A stretch of DNA of 64,000 bases from Sphingomonas sp. A2-49 (GCF_025548555.1 NZ_JAJLPA010000005.1:1-64000), one strand, 5' to 3'; positions 21,477-29,181 are shown, counted from the stretch's first letter. Translations and numbers: made by a program. The notes: generated from the letters alone by a model not told the origin.

Positions 21477-22426
21477 GATCTCACCTCCGCCAAATCCGTG
21501 TTACGCCCGGCATCGTCCCATGCCGGGGCCGTCGTCCGTCGCGCCGTCCGCAACGTCGCGGAGCGCGCGCGCGGGTTGCGCGCCACTTCCGCCTCGCCGG
21601 CGCGCACCGCGCGACCGACTGCCTCGAAGCTCGGCGCCACCGGCGCGCCCGCCTGCGGCAGGTGACGCGATCCGCCCGGGGTGTTGCCCGACCGGTCGCG
21701 CAGGAAGCGCTTGACCAGCCGGTCCTCCAGGCTGTGGAAGGTCACGATCGCCAGCCGCCCGCCGGGCTTTAGCACCCGCTCCGCCGCGGCCAGGCCGTCC
21801 GCCAGTTCGCCCAGTTCCCGGTTCACATGGATGCGGATCGCCTGGAAGGTGCGAGTCGCCGGATCCTTCTTGTCGTGCGGCCGGTGGCCGAGCGCCTTGC
21901 GGACCACGCCCGCCAGTTCCGACGTGCGGGTCAGCGGCCGCGCGGCGACGATCGCCCGCGCCACGCGCCGCGACTTGGGCTCGTCGCCGTAATGGTAGAG
22001 GACGTCGGCGATCGCATCCTCGTCGGCGGTGTTGACGAAATCGGCCGCGCTCGCGCCCTCCTGCGCCATCCGCATGTCGAGCGGCCCGTCGGACTGGAAG
22101 GAAAAGCCGCGCTCGGCCTGGTCGAGCTGCATCGACGACACGCCGATGTCCATCGTCAGCCCGTCGACCGGCGCGTCGATCGCCGCCTCCAGCGCGGAAA
22201 AGTCGCTGTGCACCAGCGTCAGCCCGGGCATGTCCGCCGCCAGTCCCGCCGCGATCGCATCGGGATCGCGATCGAGCGCAATCACGCGCGCGCCGGTCGC
22301 GAGGATGGCGCGCGTGTAGCCGCCGGCGCCAAAGGTCGCGTCGACCACCGTCTCGCCGGGCGCGGGCGCGAGCGCGGCCAGCACTTCGTCGAGCAGCACG
22401 GGAACGTGGGGCGCCTCGCCGCTCAC
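21473..22426 (-). CDS. rsmH: 16S rRNA (cytosine-N4) methyltransferase RsmH, GTG start
   Basis: 317 residues from GTG 22426, which overlaps the mraZ stop by four bases (GTGA). The protein begins [18 protein letters not shown], the canonical RsmH/MraW N-terminus, confirming this start. The SAM site is [39 protein letters not shown], and [15 protein letters not shown] are family blocks, and [14 protein letters not shown] is near the C-terminus. RsmH methylates C1402 of 16S rRNA (E. coli numbering) and is almost always the second gene of the dcw cluster, as here. Confidence 0.97.
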   Translation of the reverse strand: MSGEAPHVPVLLDEVLAALAPAPGETVVDATFGAGGYTRAILATGARVIALDRDPDAIAAGLAADMPGLTLVHSDFSALEAAIDAPVDGLTMDIGVSSMQLDQAERGFSFQSDGPLDMRMAQEGASAADFVNTADEDAIADVLYHYGDEPKSRRVARAIVAARPLTRTSELAGVVRKALGHRPHDKKDPATRTFQAIRIHVNRELGELADGLAAAERVLKPGGRLAIVTFHSLEDRLVKRFLRDRSGNTPGGSRHLPQAGAPVAPSFEAVGRAVRAGEAEVARNPRARSATLRTARRTTAPAWDDAGRNTDLAEVRS

Positions 22427-22974
22427 AGCGCGATCCCCTTGTCCTGGCAGTAATAACGGCAGGCGGCGACCATCTGCGGCGCGATTCCGGGCGTCGACAG
22501 CAGGGTTTTGGGGTCCCAGATCTCGATATAGTCGAGCGTGCCCCAGAAGAAGGCGTGCGCGCCGATGCCGGCATAGAAGCGGGGGAAGCCGGGCATGATG
22601 AATCGCCCCGATCCATCGAACGGCACCGCTTCGCCGTTCGCGCCGCCACGCTTGATGTTGTGGTCGATCTTGCCGTCGACGCCCCGCGACAGCGCGACGC
22701 GCTCGTTCAGTTCGCGCTTCAGCTCGGCGATATAGGCGGGGTCGTAGGCGATCAGGCAGGGCTGGTCCTCGTGCGCCGCGATGATGACGGTGCCGCCATC
22801 CTTGCCGTCGGCACGGGGCGCATTCTCGGCGAGCGTGCTGCGGAGCGCGTTGGGGATGGCGACCCGGCCCTTGTCGTCGACAAGAGCAAGTCCGCTTCCC
22901 TGATAATCGCCCCTTTCCGACACGCCCGTCTCGCACCCTGACGCGCACGGCCCACCGCTCCGGAAAGCGACCAT
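22423..22974 (-). CDS. mraZ: transcriptional regulator MraZ
   Basis: 183 residues from ATG 22974. MraZ is an AbrB-fold DNA-binding protein that regulates the dcw promoter. The first SpoVT/AbrB motif is [16 protein letters not shown], and the second half carries [12 protein letters not shown] followed by [15 protein letters not shown]. The ATG has a strong GGAGG seven to eight bases upstream, which is why I keep it, although the family core begins near GTG 22923 and the first 17 residues (with three cysteine/glycine-rich turns) are unusual. The shorter form would be 166 residues. Four GGGGA repeats upstream look like its own binding box. Confidence 0.93.
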   Translation of the reverse strand: MVAFRSGGPCASGCETGVSERGDYQGSGLALVDDKGRVAIPNALRSTLAENAPRADGKDGGTVIIAAHEDQPCLIAYDPAYIAELKRELNERVALSRGVDGKIDHNIKRGGANGEAVPFDGSGRFIMPGFPRFYAGIGAHAFFWGTLDYIEIWDPKTLLSTPGIAPQMVAACRYYCQDKGIAL

Positions 22975-22991
22975 CGTCGCCCTCCGGCATC

Positions 22992-23005
22992 TTGCGAATC
23001 CGCAA
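22992..23005. other. small inverted repeat in mraZ leader
   Basis: TTGCG (22992-22996) and CGCAA (23001-23005) flank AATC, 18 bases upstream of the mraZ start. It is short, so it may be chance or a minor leader hairpin. Confidence 0.25.
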
Positions 23006-23023
23006 ATCGGTGATGCCTGCCCC

Positions 23024-23045
23024 GTTGTTACCTGTTGGTATCAAC
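23024..23045. promoter_or_regulatory. 22-bp near-perfect palindrome upstream of mraZ
   Basis: GTTGTTACC (23024-23032) and GGTATCAAC (23037-23045) are reverse complements with a single mismatch around TGTT. It lies 50-71 bases upstream of the mraZ ATG, between that start and the GGGGA repeats. Two 9-bp half-sites with centres about 13 bp apart suit a dimeric regulator. No T-tract, so a terminator role is unlikely. Confidence 0.5.
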
Positions 23046-23053
23046 AGCACATC

Positions 23054-23088
23054 GGGGAAGCAACGGGATTTTTGGGGATTGCCGGGGA
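23054..23088. promoter_or_regulatory. four GGGGA direct repeats at 10-bp spacing, probable MraZ box
   Basis: GGGGA at 23054, CGGGA at 23064, GGGGA at 23074 and GGGGA at 23084, each 5 bases long and separated by exactly 5 bases. In E. coli, MraZ binds TGGGN direct repeats separated by 5 bases upstream of mraZ, the same geometry. The repeats end 80 bases from the mraZ start; on the mraZ coding strand they read TCCCC. Orientation relative to known boxes was not checked. A further TCCCC pair with 10-bp spacing lies at 23198 and 23208. Confidence 0.65.
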
Positions 23089-23150
23089 AACTGCGCCGAA
23101 CCGCGCTAGTCCGGCGGGGGATCCGCCTCGCCTGCCGACAGGAGCGGACG

Positions 23151-23182
23151 GCGCGGGACGGCGGAATCCGCCGTTGTCGCGC
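23151..23182 (-). terminator. hairpin between the 92-residue gene and mraZ
   Basis: ACGGCGG (23158-23164) pairs with CCGCCGT (23168-23174) around AAT, and GCGCG/CGCGC (23151-23155, 23178-23182) extend the stem. It lies about 40 bases past the stop of the gene at 23222 on the same strand, so it may insulate mraZ from upstream transcription. There is no T-run. Confidence 0.4.
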
Positions 23183-23221
23183 GCAGGGGCACGCCCGTCC
23201 CCGGATTTCCCCGGGAAACGG

Positions 23222-23500
23222 TCATCGCGCCGACTGGCTGTTGCTGGTGGAGGGCGCGACGCCCAGTTCGGCGAGCGGCTCGCCCGATCCATCGGATGCC
23301 GCGACCGCGCCGGTGTTGGTCATCGCCATGTTGGCGACCACGTCGGGCTGGGCCGATCCGGCGGTCGCGATCGGGCGTTCGCGCGTCGCAGAACCGAGGA
23401 TGGCGCTCGCGACGGCGATCAGCAGGATGACGGCGACGAGGCCGATGATCCCGACCTTGATCCGCTGCATCGTCTGGTGCGTGTCTCTGACGGCTCTCAT
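23222..23500 (-). CDS. small single-pass membrane protein, unknown
   Basis: 92 residues from ATG 23500 (an internal ATG at 23470 would give 82). A short basic N-terminus is followed by one hydrophobic helix (VGIIGLVAVILLIAVASAIL, about 16-35), then a low-complexity polar Ala/Ser/Thr/Gly tail without cysteines. It has no recognised domain. It lies 61 bases downstream of cysK in the same direction and upstream of mraZ. The ATG overlaps by four bases the stop of an 18-codon frame at 23497-23553 (MVPEFDKRMTKR...), which could be a coupling leader, but nothing else supports that. Likely inner-membrane anchored with the tail in the periplasm. Confidence 0.55.
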   Translation of the reverse strand: MRAVRDTHQTMQRIKVGIIGLVAVILLIAVASAILGSATRERPIATAGSAQPDVVANMAMTNTGAVAASDGSGEPLAELGVAPSTSNSQSAR

Positions 23501-23561
23501 CTTGCCGCGCCGCTGTAACGCTTCGTCATTCGTTTGTCGAATTCGGGTACCATCTGCGGAC

Positions 23562-24530
23562 TCAGGCCAGCCCCTTCGCGACCCGCCATGCCGGATCGTA
23601 CAGCGTCGACAGGTAGCGGAAGCCGGTGTCGCAGAGGATCGTGGCGATGCGCCTGCCCGGTCCCAGCCGCTCCGCGAGGCGCACCGCACCGGCGACGTTG
23701 ATCCCCGACGACAGGCCGAGGCACAGCCCCTCCTCGTCGAGCAGCCGGCGCACCCAGCGATAGCCTTCCTGGTCGGAAATGCGGAATTGCGTGTCGATCG
23801 GCGCGCCCTCCAGATTGGCGGTGATCCGCCCCTGCCCGATCCCCTCCGCGACCGAGCTGCCCTCCGACCGCAGTTCGCCGTGCGCGTAATAATCGTACAG
23901 GGCGGCGCCATGCGGGTCGCTCAGCGCGATGCAGACGCGCTCGTCCTTGGCCTTCAGCCCCAGCCCGACCCCGGCGATCGTCCCGCCCGTGCCCGCGGCA
24001 CAGGTGAAGCCGTCGATCCGTCCGTCCATCTGTTGCCAGATCTCTTCCGCGGTGCCGACGATATGCGCGCGGCGGTTGGCGACGTTGTCGAACTGGTTCG
24101 CCCAGATCGCATTGTCGCGCTCCTCCGCGATCCGGCGGCTGGTGTGGACGAAGTGACAGGGGCTGGCATAGGGCGCCGCCGGCACCAGCACCAGCTCGGC
24201 CCCCAGCGCGCGCAGCGTGTCCATCTTCTCGCGGCTCTGCGTCTCGGGCATGACGATGATCGTGGCATAGCCCTTGGCATTGGCGACCAGCGCCAGCCCG
24301 ATGCCGGTGTTGCCCGCCGTCCCCTCGACGATCGTGCCGCCGGGGTGCAGCACGCCCCGCGCCTCGGCATCCTCGACGATCGACAGCGCGGCGCGATCCT
24401 TCACCGACGCGCCCGGGTTGGCGAATTCGCACTTGCCGAAGATGTCGCAGCCGGTGGCCTCGCTCGGCCCCTTCAGGCGGACGAGCGGCGTGTTGCCGAT
24501 CAGGGAAAGCGTGTCGGGTGTCGTATGCAT
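23562..24530 (-). CDS. cysK: cysteine synthase (O-acetylserine sulfhydrylase), PLP enzyme
   Basis: 322 residues from ATG 24530, the usual length of CysK/CysM. The enzyme makes L-cysteine from O-acetyl-L-serine and sulfide. SLIGNTPLVRL is the N-terminal signature. The PLP lysine is in NPGASVKDRAA, the substrate loop is EGTAGNTGIGLA, and GTGGTIAGVG holds the phosphate of PLP. The product resembles CysK more than CysM, and CBS-domain extensions are absent. Cystathionine beta-synthase-like activity cannot be excluded. It is probably not part of the dcw operon, since the hairpin and MraZ box separate them. Confidence 0.9.
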   Translation of the reverse strand: MHTTPDTLSLIGNTPLVRLKGPSEATGCDIFGKCEFANPGASVKDRAALSIVEDAEARGVLHPGGTIVEGTAGNTGIGLALVANAKGYATIIVMPETQSREKMDTLRALGAELVLVPAAPYASPCHFVHTSRRIAEERDNAIWANQFDNVANRRAHIVGTAEEIWQQMDGRIDGFTCAAGTGGTIAGVGLGLKAKDERVCIALSDPHGAALYDYYAHGELRSEGSSVAEGIGQGRITANLEGAPIDTQFRISDQEGYRWVRRLLDEEGLCLGLSSGINVAGAVRLAERLGPGRRIATILCDTGFRYLSTLYDPAWRVAKGLA

Positions 24531-24722
24531 GACCGCTAGATGGCGTGGCGGGTCGCCACCGGCAAGCAAAGCTGCGCTTCGCCGCCGCGAAGCCAGCCTG
24601 AACCGCCCGCGGCCCGCGGAGCCGTAACGGAAGGCAACCCGCCGCATTTTGCGACAATGTCTCACATAGATGGAGCAACCGCCTTGACGGTCCCCGCCGC
24701 ATGCGCAAAGCGTTTTGCCGCT

Positions 24723-25109
24723 ATGAAGAGCCCCCTCCTCCTCTCCGCCACCGCCGCGCTTCTCGCGCTGGCGGCCTGCAACTCCAAGCCGGCGACCCCC
24801 GACGTCCTGGATTCCAACCCCGACCCGATGGCGACCGAACTCGCCAACCGCGCCCCCGTCGAGCTGCCGCCGGCGATCAAGGCGGACAAGACCTTCCGCT
24901 GCAAGGACAACAGCCTGCTCTACGTGACGCTGTTCCAGGGCGACAAGCAGGCGTTCGTCAAGACCACGCCGACCGGCGCGATCAACCGCCTGACCGCCGC
25001 GAAGGCGGGCGATCCGCTGACCGCGGAGGGCGGCTGGAAGCTGACCGGCACCGCGTCGAACATCACCGTGACGCAGCCGGGCAAGCCGTCGCAGACCTGC
25101 AAGTCCTGA
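24723..25109 (+). CDS. lipoprotein with MliC-like domain
   Basis: 128 residues from ATG 24723. The N-terminus MKSPLLLSATAALLALAAC is a lipoprotein signal with the lipobox LAAC and lipidated Cys19; longer in-frame starts lack it. After a short Pro/Asp linker the domain begins FRCKDNSLLYVTLFQG and ends PSQTCK, so one cysteine near each end could form a disulfide. This arrangement and the beta pattern resemble MliC, the membrane-bound inhibitor of C-type lysozyme, but the family's conserved Ser/Lys/Tyr motif is not clear, so the assignment is tentative. The gene diverges from cysK and ends in a strong terminator. Confidence 0.65.
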   Translation: MKSPLLLSATAALLALAACNSKPATPDVLDSNPDPMATELANRAPVELPPAIKADKTFRCKDNSLLYVTLFQGDKQAFVKTTPTGAINRLTAAKAGDPLTAEGGWKLTGTASNITVTQPGKPSQTCKS

Positions 25110-25138
25110 TCCGGCGACGGACGACACCGAACCGAACG

Positions 25139-25168
25139 GGGCCGGCGGAGCGATCCGCCGGCCCTTTT
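25139..25168 (+). terminator. rho-independent terminator after the lipoprotein gene
   Basis: GGGCCGGCGGA (25139-25149) and TCCGCCGGCCC (25154-25164) are perfect 11-bp arms around GCGA, followed by TTTT. This is a textbook intrinsic terminator 30 bases past the lipoprotein stop. Confidence 0.9.
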
Positions 25169-25240
25169 CGTTGCGGACGCCGTCCGGGCGCGTCCCGATC
25201 CCGCGTTGCCGTTCCGGACCCATCGGGATAGGCACCGGCG

Positions 25241-25948
25241 ATGGCCACGATCGCGATCTACAGCTCGAAGGGCGGCGTCGGCAAGACGACGCTGGCCGTC
25301 AACCTCGCCTGGTGCGCGGCGACGCTGTCGCGCCGGCGGACGCTGCTGTGGGATCTCGATCCGCAGGCGGCGAGCAGCTGGGTCTTGGGCGACGATCGGT
25401 CCGGCGACCAGGCACGGGCGATCTTCGCCAAGCAGGTGCGGGCCTCGGCGCATGCCCGCCCCACCGCGATCGCCGGGCTTGACCTCATCCCCGCGGACGC
25501 CTCGCTCCGCACGCTCGACCTGCTGTTCCACGACATCGGCAAGCGGCGGCGGCTCGACCGGCTGATCGAGCGGATCGGCGATTACGACCACGTCCTGCTC
25601 GACTGCCCGCCGGGCCTTACCGAAACGAGCGAACAGGTGATCCGCGCCGCGGACCTGATCGTGCTGCCGGTCATCCCCTCGCCCTTCGCGCAGCGTGCCG
25701 CCGACGAACTCATCCGGCACCTCGGCGGCAAGGTGCCCGTGCTGCCCGTCCACATGATGGTCGATCGCCGCCGCCGCCTCCACGCCGACGCGCTCGCGGC
25801 GCAACCCGACTGGCCCGTCATCCCGATGGCGAGCGCGATCGAGGCGATGGCCGGGCATCGCGCGCCGGTGGCGACCTTTGCGCCGCGATCGGCGGCGGCG
25901 ACCGCGTTCGCGCAGCTGTGGACGCTCGTGGAGCGGCGCGCGGGCTGA
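25241..25948 (+). CDS. orphan ParA/MinD-type ATPase
   Basis: 235 residues. The deviant Walker A motif is complete at the N-terminus: YSSKGGVGKTTLAVNLAW (about 7-24), with both signature lysines. Walker A' is LLWDLDPQAASS and Walker B is HVLLDCPPGLTETS. SPFAQRAADELIRHL is a ParA-like switch region. No DNA-binding domain precedes the Walker A, so this is the small ParA type. No parB-like gene or clustered parS-like palindromes were seen nearby, so the partner is unknown; candidates are placement of a protein or polar structure rather than plasmid partition. It ends 50 bases before aat in the same direction. Confidence 0.85.
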   Translation: MATIAIYSSKGGVGKTTLAVNLAWCAATLSRRRTLLWDLDPQAASSWVLGDDRSGDQARAIFAKQVRASAHARPTAIAGLDLIPADASLRTLDLLFHDIGKRRRLDRLIERIGDYDHVLLDCPPGLTETSEQVIRAADLIVLPVIPSPFAQRAADELIRHLGGKVPVLPVHMMVDRRRRLHADALAAQPDWPVIPMASAIEAMAGHRAPVATFAPRSAAATAFAQLWTLVERRAG

Positions 25949-25998
25949 CGCCGCCGCGACCTTGCCATCGCCGGCGTGCGGCGCCACGTTCGTGCGCG

Positions 25999-26745
25999 AT
26001 GGAGATGCTCGACCCGCAAATCGTGCTCGGCGCCTATGCGGTCGGCGTGTTCCCGATGGCCGACGATCGCGAGGCGGGCAGCGTCTATTGGGTCGAGCCG
26101 CGCACCCGCGCGATCCTGCCGCTCGACGCCTTCCATCTGTCGCGATCGCTGCGCCGGACGATCGTGCGCGACCGTTTCCGCGTCACCGCCGACACGGCGT
26201 TCGTGCCGATGATCCGGCTGTGCGCGGAAAGCGTCGCCGGCCGGCCCGAAACCTGGATCAACGGCGGGATCGAGCGGGTGTTCACGACGCTGCACCGGCT
26301 GGGGTTCGCGCATTCGATCGAATGCTGGGACGGCGACGAACTGGTCGGCGGTCTCTACGGCCTGGCGCTCGGACGCGCCTTTTTCGGTGAATCCATGGTC
26401 AGCCGCCGCACCGATGCGTCGAAGGTGGCGCTCGCCTGGCTCGTCGCGCGGCTGAAGGCGGGCGGGTTCGCGCTGCTCGACTGCCAGTTCCAGACCGCTC
26501 ACCTCGCCTCGCTCGGCGCGGTGGAGATCGACCGGTCCGCCTATTGCGCGTTACTGGCGGGGGCGCTCGACGGGGCGACCGGTTCATCCGCCTCGGGCGC
26601 CGAGTCCGGGCTCGCGGCGGGCGATTTCTTTGCGCTCGACCGGCTCTTCGCCTCGCCCGCGGCCACCGATCCCGCGCCGACCGACGTCGTGTCCGGCCCG
26701 GTCGCCGGCCAGGACATCGTACAGCTCTTGGTCCAGACGTCGTAG
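25999..26745 (+). CDS. aat: leucyl/phenylalanyl-tRNA--protein transferase
   Basis: 248 residues from ATG 25999 (ATG 26005 is also possible). Aat adds Leu or Phe to proteins with N-terminal Arg or Lys, marking them for ClpS/ClpAP. GAYAVGVFPMADDR, YWVEPRTRAILPLDAFH, TWINGGIERVFTTLHRLGFAHSIE and LLDCQFQTAHLASLGAVEI are family blocks. The C-terminus after about residue 195 is longer than in E. coli (234 residues) and ends VSGPVAGQDIVQLLVQTS, which I recall from sphingomonad Aat proteins. The last 205 bases overlap the convergent DUF2155 gene. Confidence 0.93.
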   Translation: MEMLDPQIVLGAYAVGVFPMADDREAGSVYWVEPRTRAILPLDAFHLSRSLRRTIVRDRFRVTADTAFVPMIRLCAESVAGRPETWINGGIERVFTTLHRLGFAHSIECWDGDELVGGLYGLALGRAFFGESMVSRRTDASKVALAWLVARLKAGGFALLDCQFQTAHLASLGAVEIDRSAYCALLAGALDGATGSSASGAESGLAAGDFFALDRLFASPAATDPAPTDVVSGPVAGQDIVQLLVQTS

Positions 26746-27230
26746 ACCGGGTGCTGGACGACGTTCAGCGCCGGACGCTCCCGGAACAGCCAGCCCGAAA
26801 AGGCGCGCCGCCAGTGCCGGTCGCTGCCGCGCACGTCGAGCTGGACGAAGGCGCCGGTCAGCTGGTCCTGCTCCCACGGCGCGGTATGTTCGCAGGCACG
26901 CAGCCGCACGATCGCATCGCCGACGCGCACCGCCTGCCCCGGCTTCAGCGTCAGGTCGCGGCTGACGCCGTTGCGCTTGTTGAGCAGGCCGACGACGGCG
27001 ACGCGCTCCGCCATCGGCGTGCCGCCGGTCGGCAGCGCGACGTCGGTCGACGCCACCGTTTCGATCGTCTCGGCCGGGGGCGTATCGCCGGGGGTCAGGT
27101 CCTGCGCCACGACGACCCGGTCGGCGCTGTCCGTCGGATGCAGCGCGCGATAGCCGAATACGCCGGCCACGATCGCGGCCAGCAGCAGGACGCCGGCCGC
27201 GAGCCAGCGCCCGACCCGTGCGGGTATCAC
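26541..27230 (-). CDS. DUF2155 domain protein, GTG start
   Basis: 229 residues from GTG 27230, which overlaps the NDUFA12 stop by four bases (GTGA). The N-terminus is a transmembrane or signal anchor (WLAAGVLLLAAIVAGVFGYRAL). The DUF2155 core runs from AVVGLLNKRNGVSRDLTLKPG through LRACEHTAPWEQDQLTGAFVQLDV to FSGWLFRERPALNVVQHPVYDVWTKSC. Two cysteines lie in the core. The C-terminal 60 residues are Ser/Ala/Pro-rich, and this is the part encoded antisense to aat. DUF2155 is of unknown function; the common link to NDUFA12 suggests an envelope role connected with respiratory assembly, which is inference. Confidence 0.85.
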   Translation of the reverse strand: MIPARVGRWLAAGVLLLAAIVAGVFGYRALHPTDSADRVVVAQDLTPGDTPPAETIETVASTDVALPTGGTPMAERVAVVGLLNKRNGVSRDLTLKPGQAVRVGDAIVRLRACEHTAPWEQDQLTGAFVQLDVRGSDRHWRRAFSGWLFRERPALNVVQHPVYDVWTKSCTMSWPATGPDTTSVGAGSVAAGEAKSRSSAKKSPAASPDSAPEADEPVAPSSAPASNAQ

Positions 27231-27661
27231 CCTTCGGGGGTCCACGCCTCGTAATCGCCGGTGGCGGCGGCACGCTTGCCACCCTTTTCCAGCGAGCCCG
27301 AGGGGCGATAGGCGAGCGGCGTGCCGGTCATGTTGGGCACCGCCGGCTTCTGCCACGCGCGCACCGGCGGCATCGCACGATCGGGCACGTCGTCGATCTG
27401 GTGGTGCAGCCAGCTGAACCATTCGGGCGGCACGCGGCTGGCGTCGTTCGCGCCCTCGTAGATCACCCAGCGCCGCACGCGGCCGCTGCCGTCCTTGCCG
27501 CCCTCGTGATAGACGTTGCCGAGCGAGTCGGTGCCCATCTGCTTCATGCCGCGCAGGCCGTAGAGCATCGTGCCCCACGACGCGCCGTTCCACCAGGTGA
27601 AGGGATTGAGGTTGATGCCCATGATGTCCCTGCGCTTACCCGGCCCGAGCGCCGCCATCAA
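27227..27661 (-). CDS. NDUFA12 family protein (NADH:ubiquinone oxidoreductase accessory subunit)
   Basis: 144 residues. The hallmark WNGASWGTMLYGLRGMKQMGTDSLGNVYHE is followed by RRWVIYEGANDASRVPPEWFSWLHHQIDDVPD, the standard NDUFA12/B17.2 core. In mitochondria and alphaproteobacteria this subunit is an accessory part of respiratory complex I. The C-terminal third is polar and variable. The complex I operon itself is not in the window. The start overlaps the upstream VOC gene stop by four bases, and its stop overlaps the DUF2155 start by four, so three genes form one unit. Confidence 0.93.
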   Translation of the reverse strand: MMAALGPGKRRDIMGINLNPFTWWNGASWGTMLYGLRGMKQMGTDSLGNVYHEGGKDGSGRVRRWVIYEGANDASRVPPEWFSWLHHQIDDVPDRAMPPVRAWQKPAVPNMTGTPLAYRPSGSLEKGGKRAAATGDYEAWTPEG

Positions 27662-28071
27662 CCGCGTTCGTCGCCGCCGCCGTCACGCGCCGCCGGTCGG
27701 CGCTCGCCGACATCGATCCGGTTGCCGTCGGGATCGGCGAGCACGAAGGCGCGCTGGCCATAGTCCTTGTCCGCCAACCGTTTGACGATCCTCACCCCCG
27801 CCCGTTCGCAGACGGCGTAGAGCGCAGCCACGTCGCTGACGAACAGGTGCATGACGTTCGTCGTCGAGGCTTCGTGGCCGGGCTTTCGGCTGAGGTGGAT
27901 TTCGGCACGGTCCTTCGCCATCACCATGAAGCCGACCGGATCGCCGTTCTCGAACACCTTTCGGAAGCCCAGAACGCCCGCGTAGAAATCATGCGCTGCA
28001 TCGATATCCCGCACGCAGATCCCCGGCGCGGCGCGCCCGAACGTAATCCCGGCGGTAGCGGATTCGGTCAT
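27658..28071 (-). CDS. VOC/glyoxalase-bleomycin resistance family protein
   Basis: 137 residues from ATG 28071. Two beta-alpha-beta-beta-beta modules of a vicinal oxygen chelate fold are visible: ICVRDIDAAHDFYAGVLGFRKVFENGDPVGFMVM and MHLFVSDVAALYAVCERAGVRIVKRL, ending FVLADPDGNRIDVGE. Probable metal or ligand residues are His in EIHLSR, His in VMHLFV and Glu in the final block. Substrate cannot be told from sequence; it could be a dioxygenase, isomerase or antibiotic-binding protein. It starts the three-gene unit with NDUFA12 and DUF2155, and diverges from the GFA gene. Confidence 0.8.
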   Translation of the reverse strand: MTESATAGITFGRAAPGICVRDIDAAHDFYAGVLGFRKVFENGDPVGFMVMAKDRAEIHLSRKPGHEASTTNVMHLFVSDVAALYAVCERAGVRIVKRLADKDYGQRAFVLADPDGNRIDVGERRPAARDGGGDERG

Positions 28072-28254
28072 CGACCTGTTCCTGTCGGGCAGCGGCGGCA
28101 GTGCGCTTGCCGGTTGCGGAGCGGTGTCCGGGCGGGCCAATGTCCCTCTTGCAGGTGCCGGTGTCAACGGGACGGCGGCCGGCCGGCGTTTGCAGGGACC
28201 GCGACGGCGTGCGACATGCCGCCGCAAGGATCGGCGGCAAACGAAGGGAAGTGA

Positions 28255-28593
28255 ATGGGCGAGCATCGCGGCGCCTGCCATTGCGGGCGTATCCGGCTGG
28301 TCCTGCGCGAGACGCCGGCGGAGGTGTCCGAGTGCAATTGCTCGATCTGTCGGCGTACCGCGGGGCTCTGGCATTATTGCGCGCCCGGTGCCGCGGAGGT
28401 GTCGGGCGACGGCATCGCCTATCGGCAGGGCGATTGCGCGCTCGACCTGTGGCACTGCCCCACCTGCGGCTGCACGACGCATTGGACGACGACCGACCCG
28501 GCCTATCCGCGCATGGGCATCAACCTGCGAATGTTCGACCCGGCCTTGTGGCGCGACCTGCCGCGCCGGGCGGTCGACGGCGCCAGCTACTAG
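28255..28593 (+). CDS. GFA (glutathione-dependent formaldehyde-activating/CENP-V) family protein
   Basis: 112 residues. The zinc sites of the GFA/CENP-V family are complete: GACHCGRIRL, ECNCSICRRTAGLWHYCAPG, and HCPTCGCTTHW. The family includes proteins related to S-(hydroxymethyl)glutathione synthase, but most members have no proven function. A CSICRR block and the Cys-rich C-terminal pair suggest the fold is intact. The gene stands alone on the plus strand, divergent from the VOC gene with about 180 bases between. Confidence 0.85.
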   Translation: MGEHRGACHCGRIRLVLRETPAEVSECNCSICRRTAGLWHYCAPGAAEVSGDGIAYRQGDCALDLWHCPTCGCTTHWTTTDPAYPRMGINLRMFDPALWRDLPRRAVDGASY

Positions 28594-28740
28594 ACGACGG
28601 CGGTCGACCGGCGCGGCTGCGGGCCGATAGCGGCAGCACGCGCATCGACACGCAAGGCGCGATATCTCTGTACTTGCGGGCACCCCACATCCATGGTGCG
28701 GCTGCAGGACGGCCGGTCGCAACCTGCGGAGGTCACCACG

Positions 28741-29142
28741 ATGTTCGGCACCCTGGCCATGATCGCCACTGCGCAGGCGGCTGCGGTACCGTCGGAACCC
28801 GCGGACTCCATCGTCCGGCAATTCGTCGTGGCGATCACCTCAGGGGATCGAAACGCTTTCGAGCGCCTGGCCCCGGAACTGATTATGATGGTGACACCGG
28901 ATTTCGGTGTGCCCAGCGCGTTTGCCGATGTTTCGAAGACGTTCGGCGACTGCCAATTCGACCGCCCCGAACGACCGCAGGCCGTCGAGGGCATCGAATC
29001 CGTGTCTTCCGTGCACATCGCTATGACCTGTCCTGCGACGTCCCGCCTCAACGGCCGGCACGGACTGGTACTGCTGGTCAGCAACGGCAAGGTGGGCGGC
29101 ATGGTCCCGCAGACGATCTGGGCGTCCTACAAACGCCACTGA
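28741..29142 (+). CDS. small secreted or periplasmic hypothetical protein, SnoaL/NTF2-like pattern
   Basis: 133 residues from ATG 28741; a longer frame from 28693 is possible. The N-terminus MFGTLAMIATAQAAA looks like a short signal sequence. The rest begins with a helix PADSIVRQFVVAITSGDRNAFERLAPEL, then mixed beta strands, a pattern of NTF2-like domains. Cys residues lie at FGDCQFD and MTCPA. The codon use is less extreme in GC than neighbouring genes. No motif fixes a function. Confidence 0.5.
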   Translation: MFGTLAMIATAQAAAVPSEPADSIVRQFVVAITSGDRNAFERLAPELIMMVTPDFGVPSAFADVSKTFGDCQFDRPERPQAVEGIESVSSVHIAMTCPATSRLNGRHGLVLLVSNGKVGGMVPQTIWASYKRH

Positions 29143-29181
29143 CCCGGGATCGTACCGACCGCCTTGGCCGGGCGCCTGCCG

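Noticed and set aside
23497..23553. 18-codon leader peptide before the 92-residue membrane protein gene
   Set aside because: The only support is a four-base overlap with the next start; the ribosome site is weak and the frame overlaps nothing conserved.
24684..24712. TTGACG as a -35 box for the lipoprotein gene
   Set aside because: The position of a -10 at 17 bases reads AAAGCG and lies only 10 bases from the start codon, so no usable promoter is formed.
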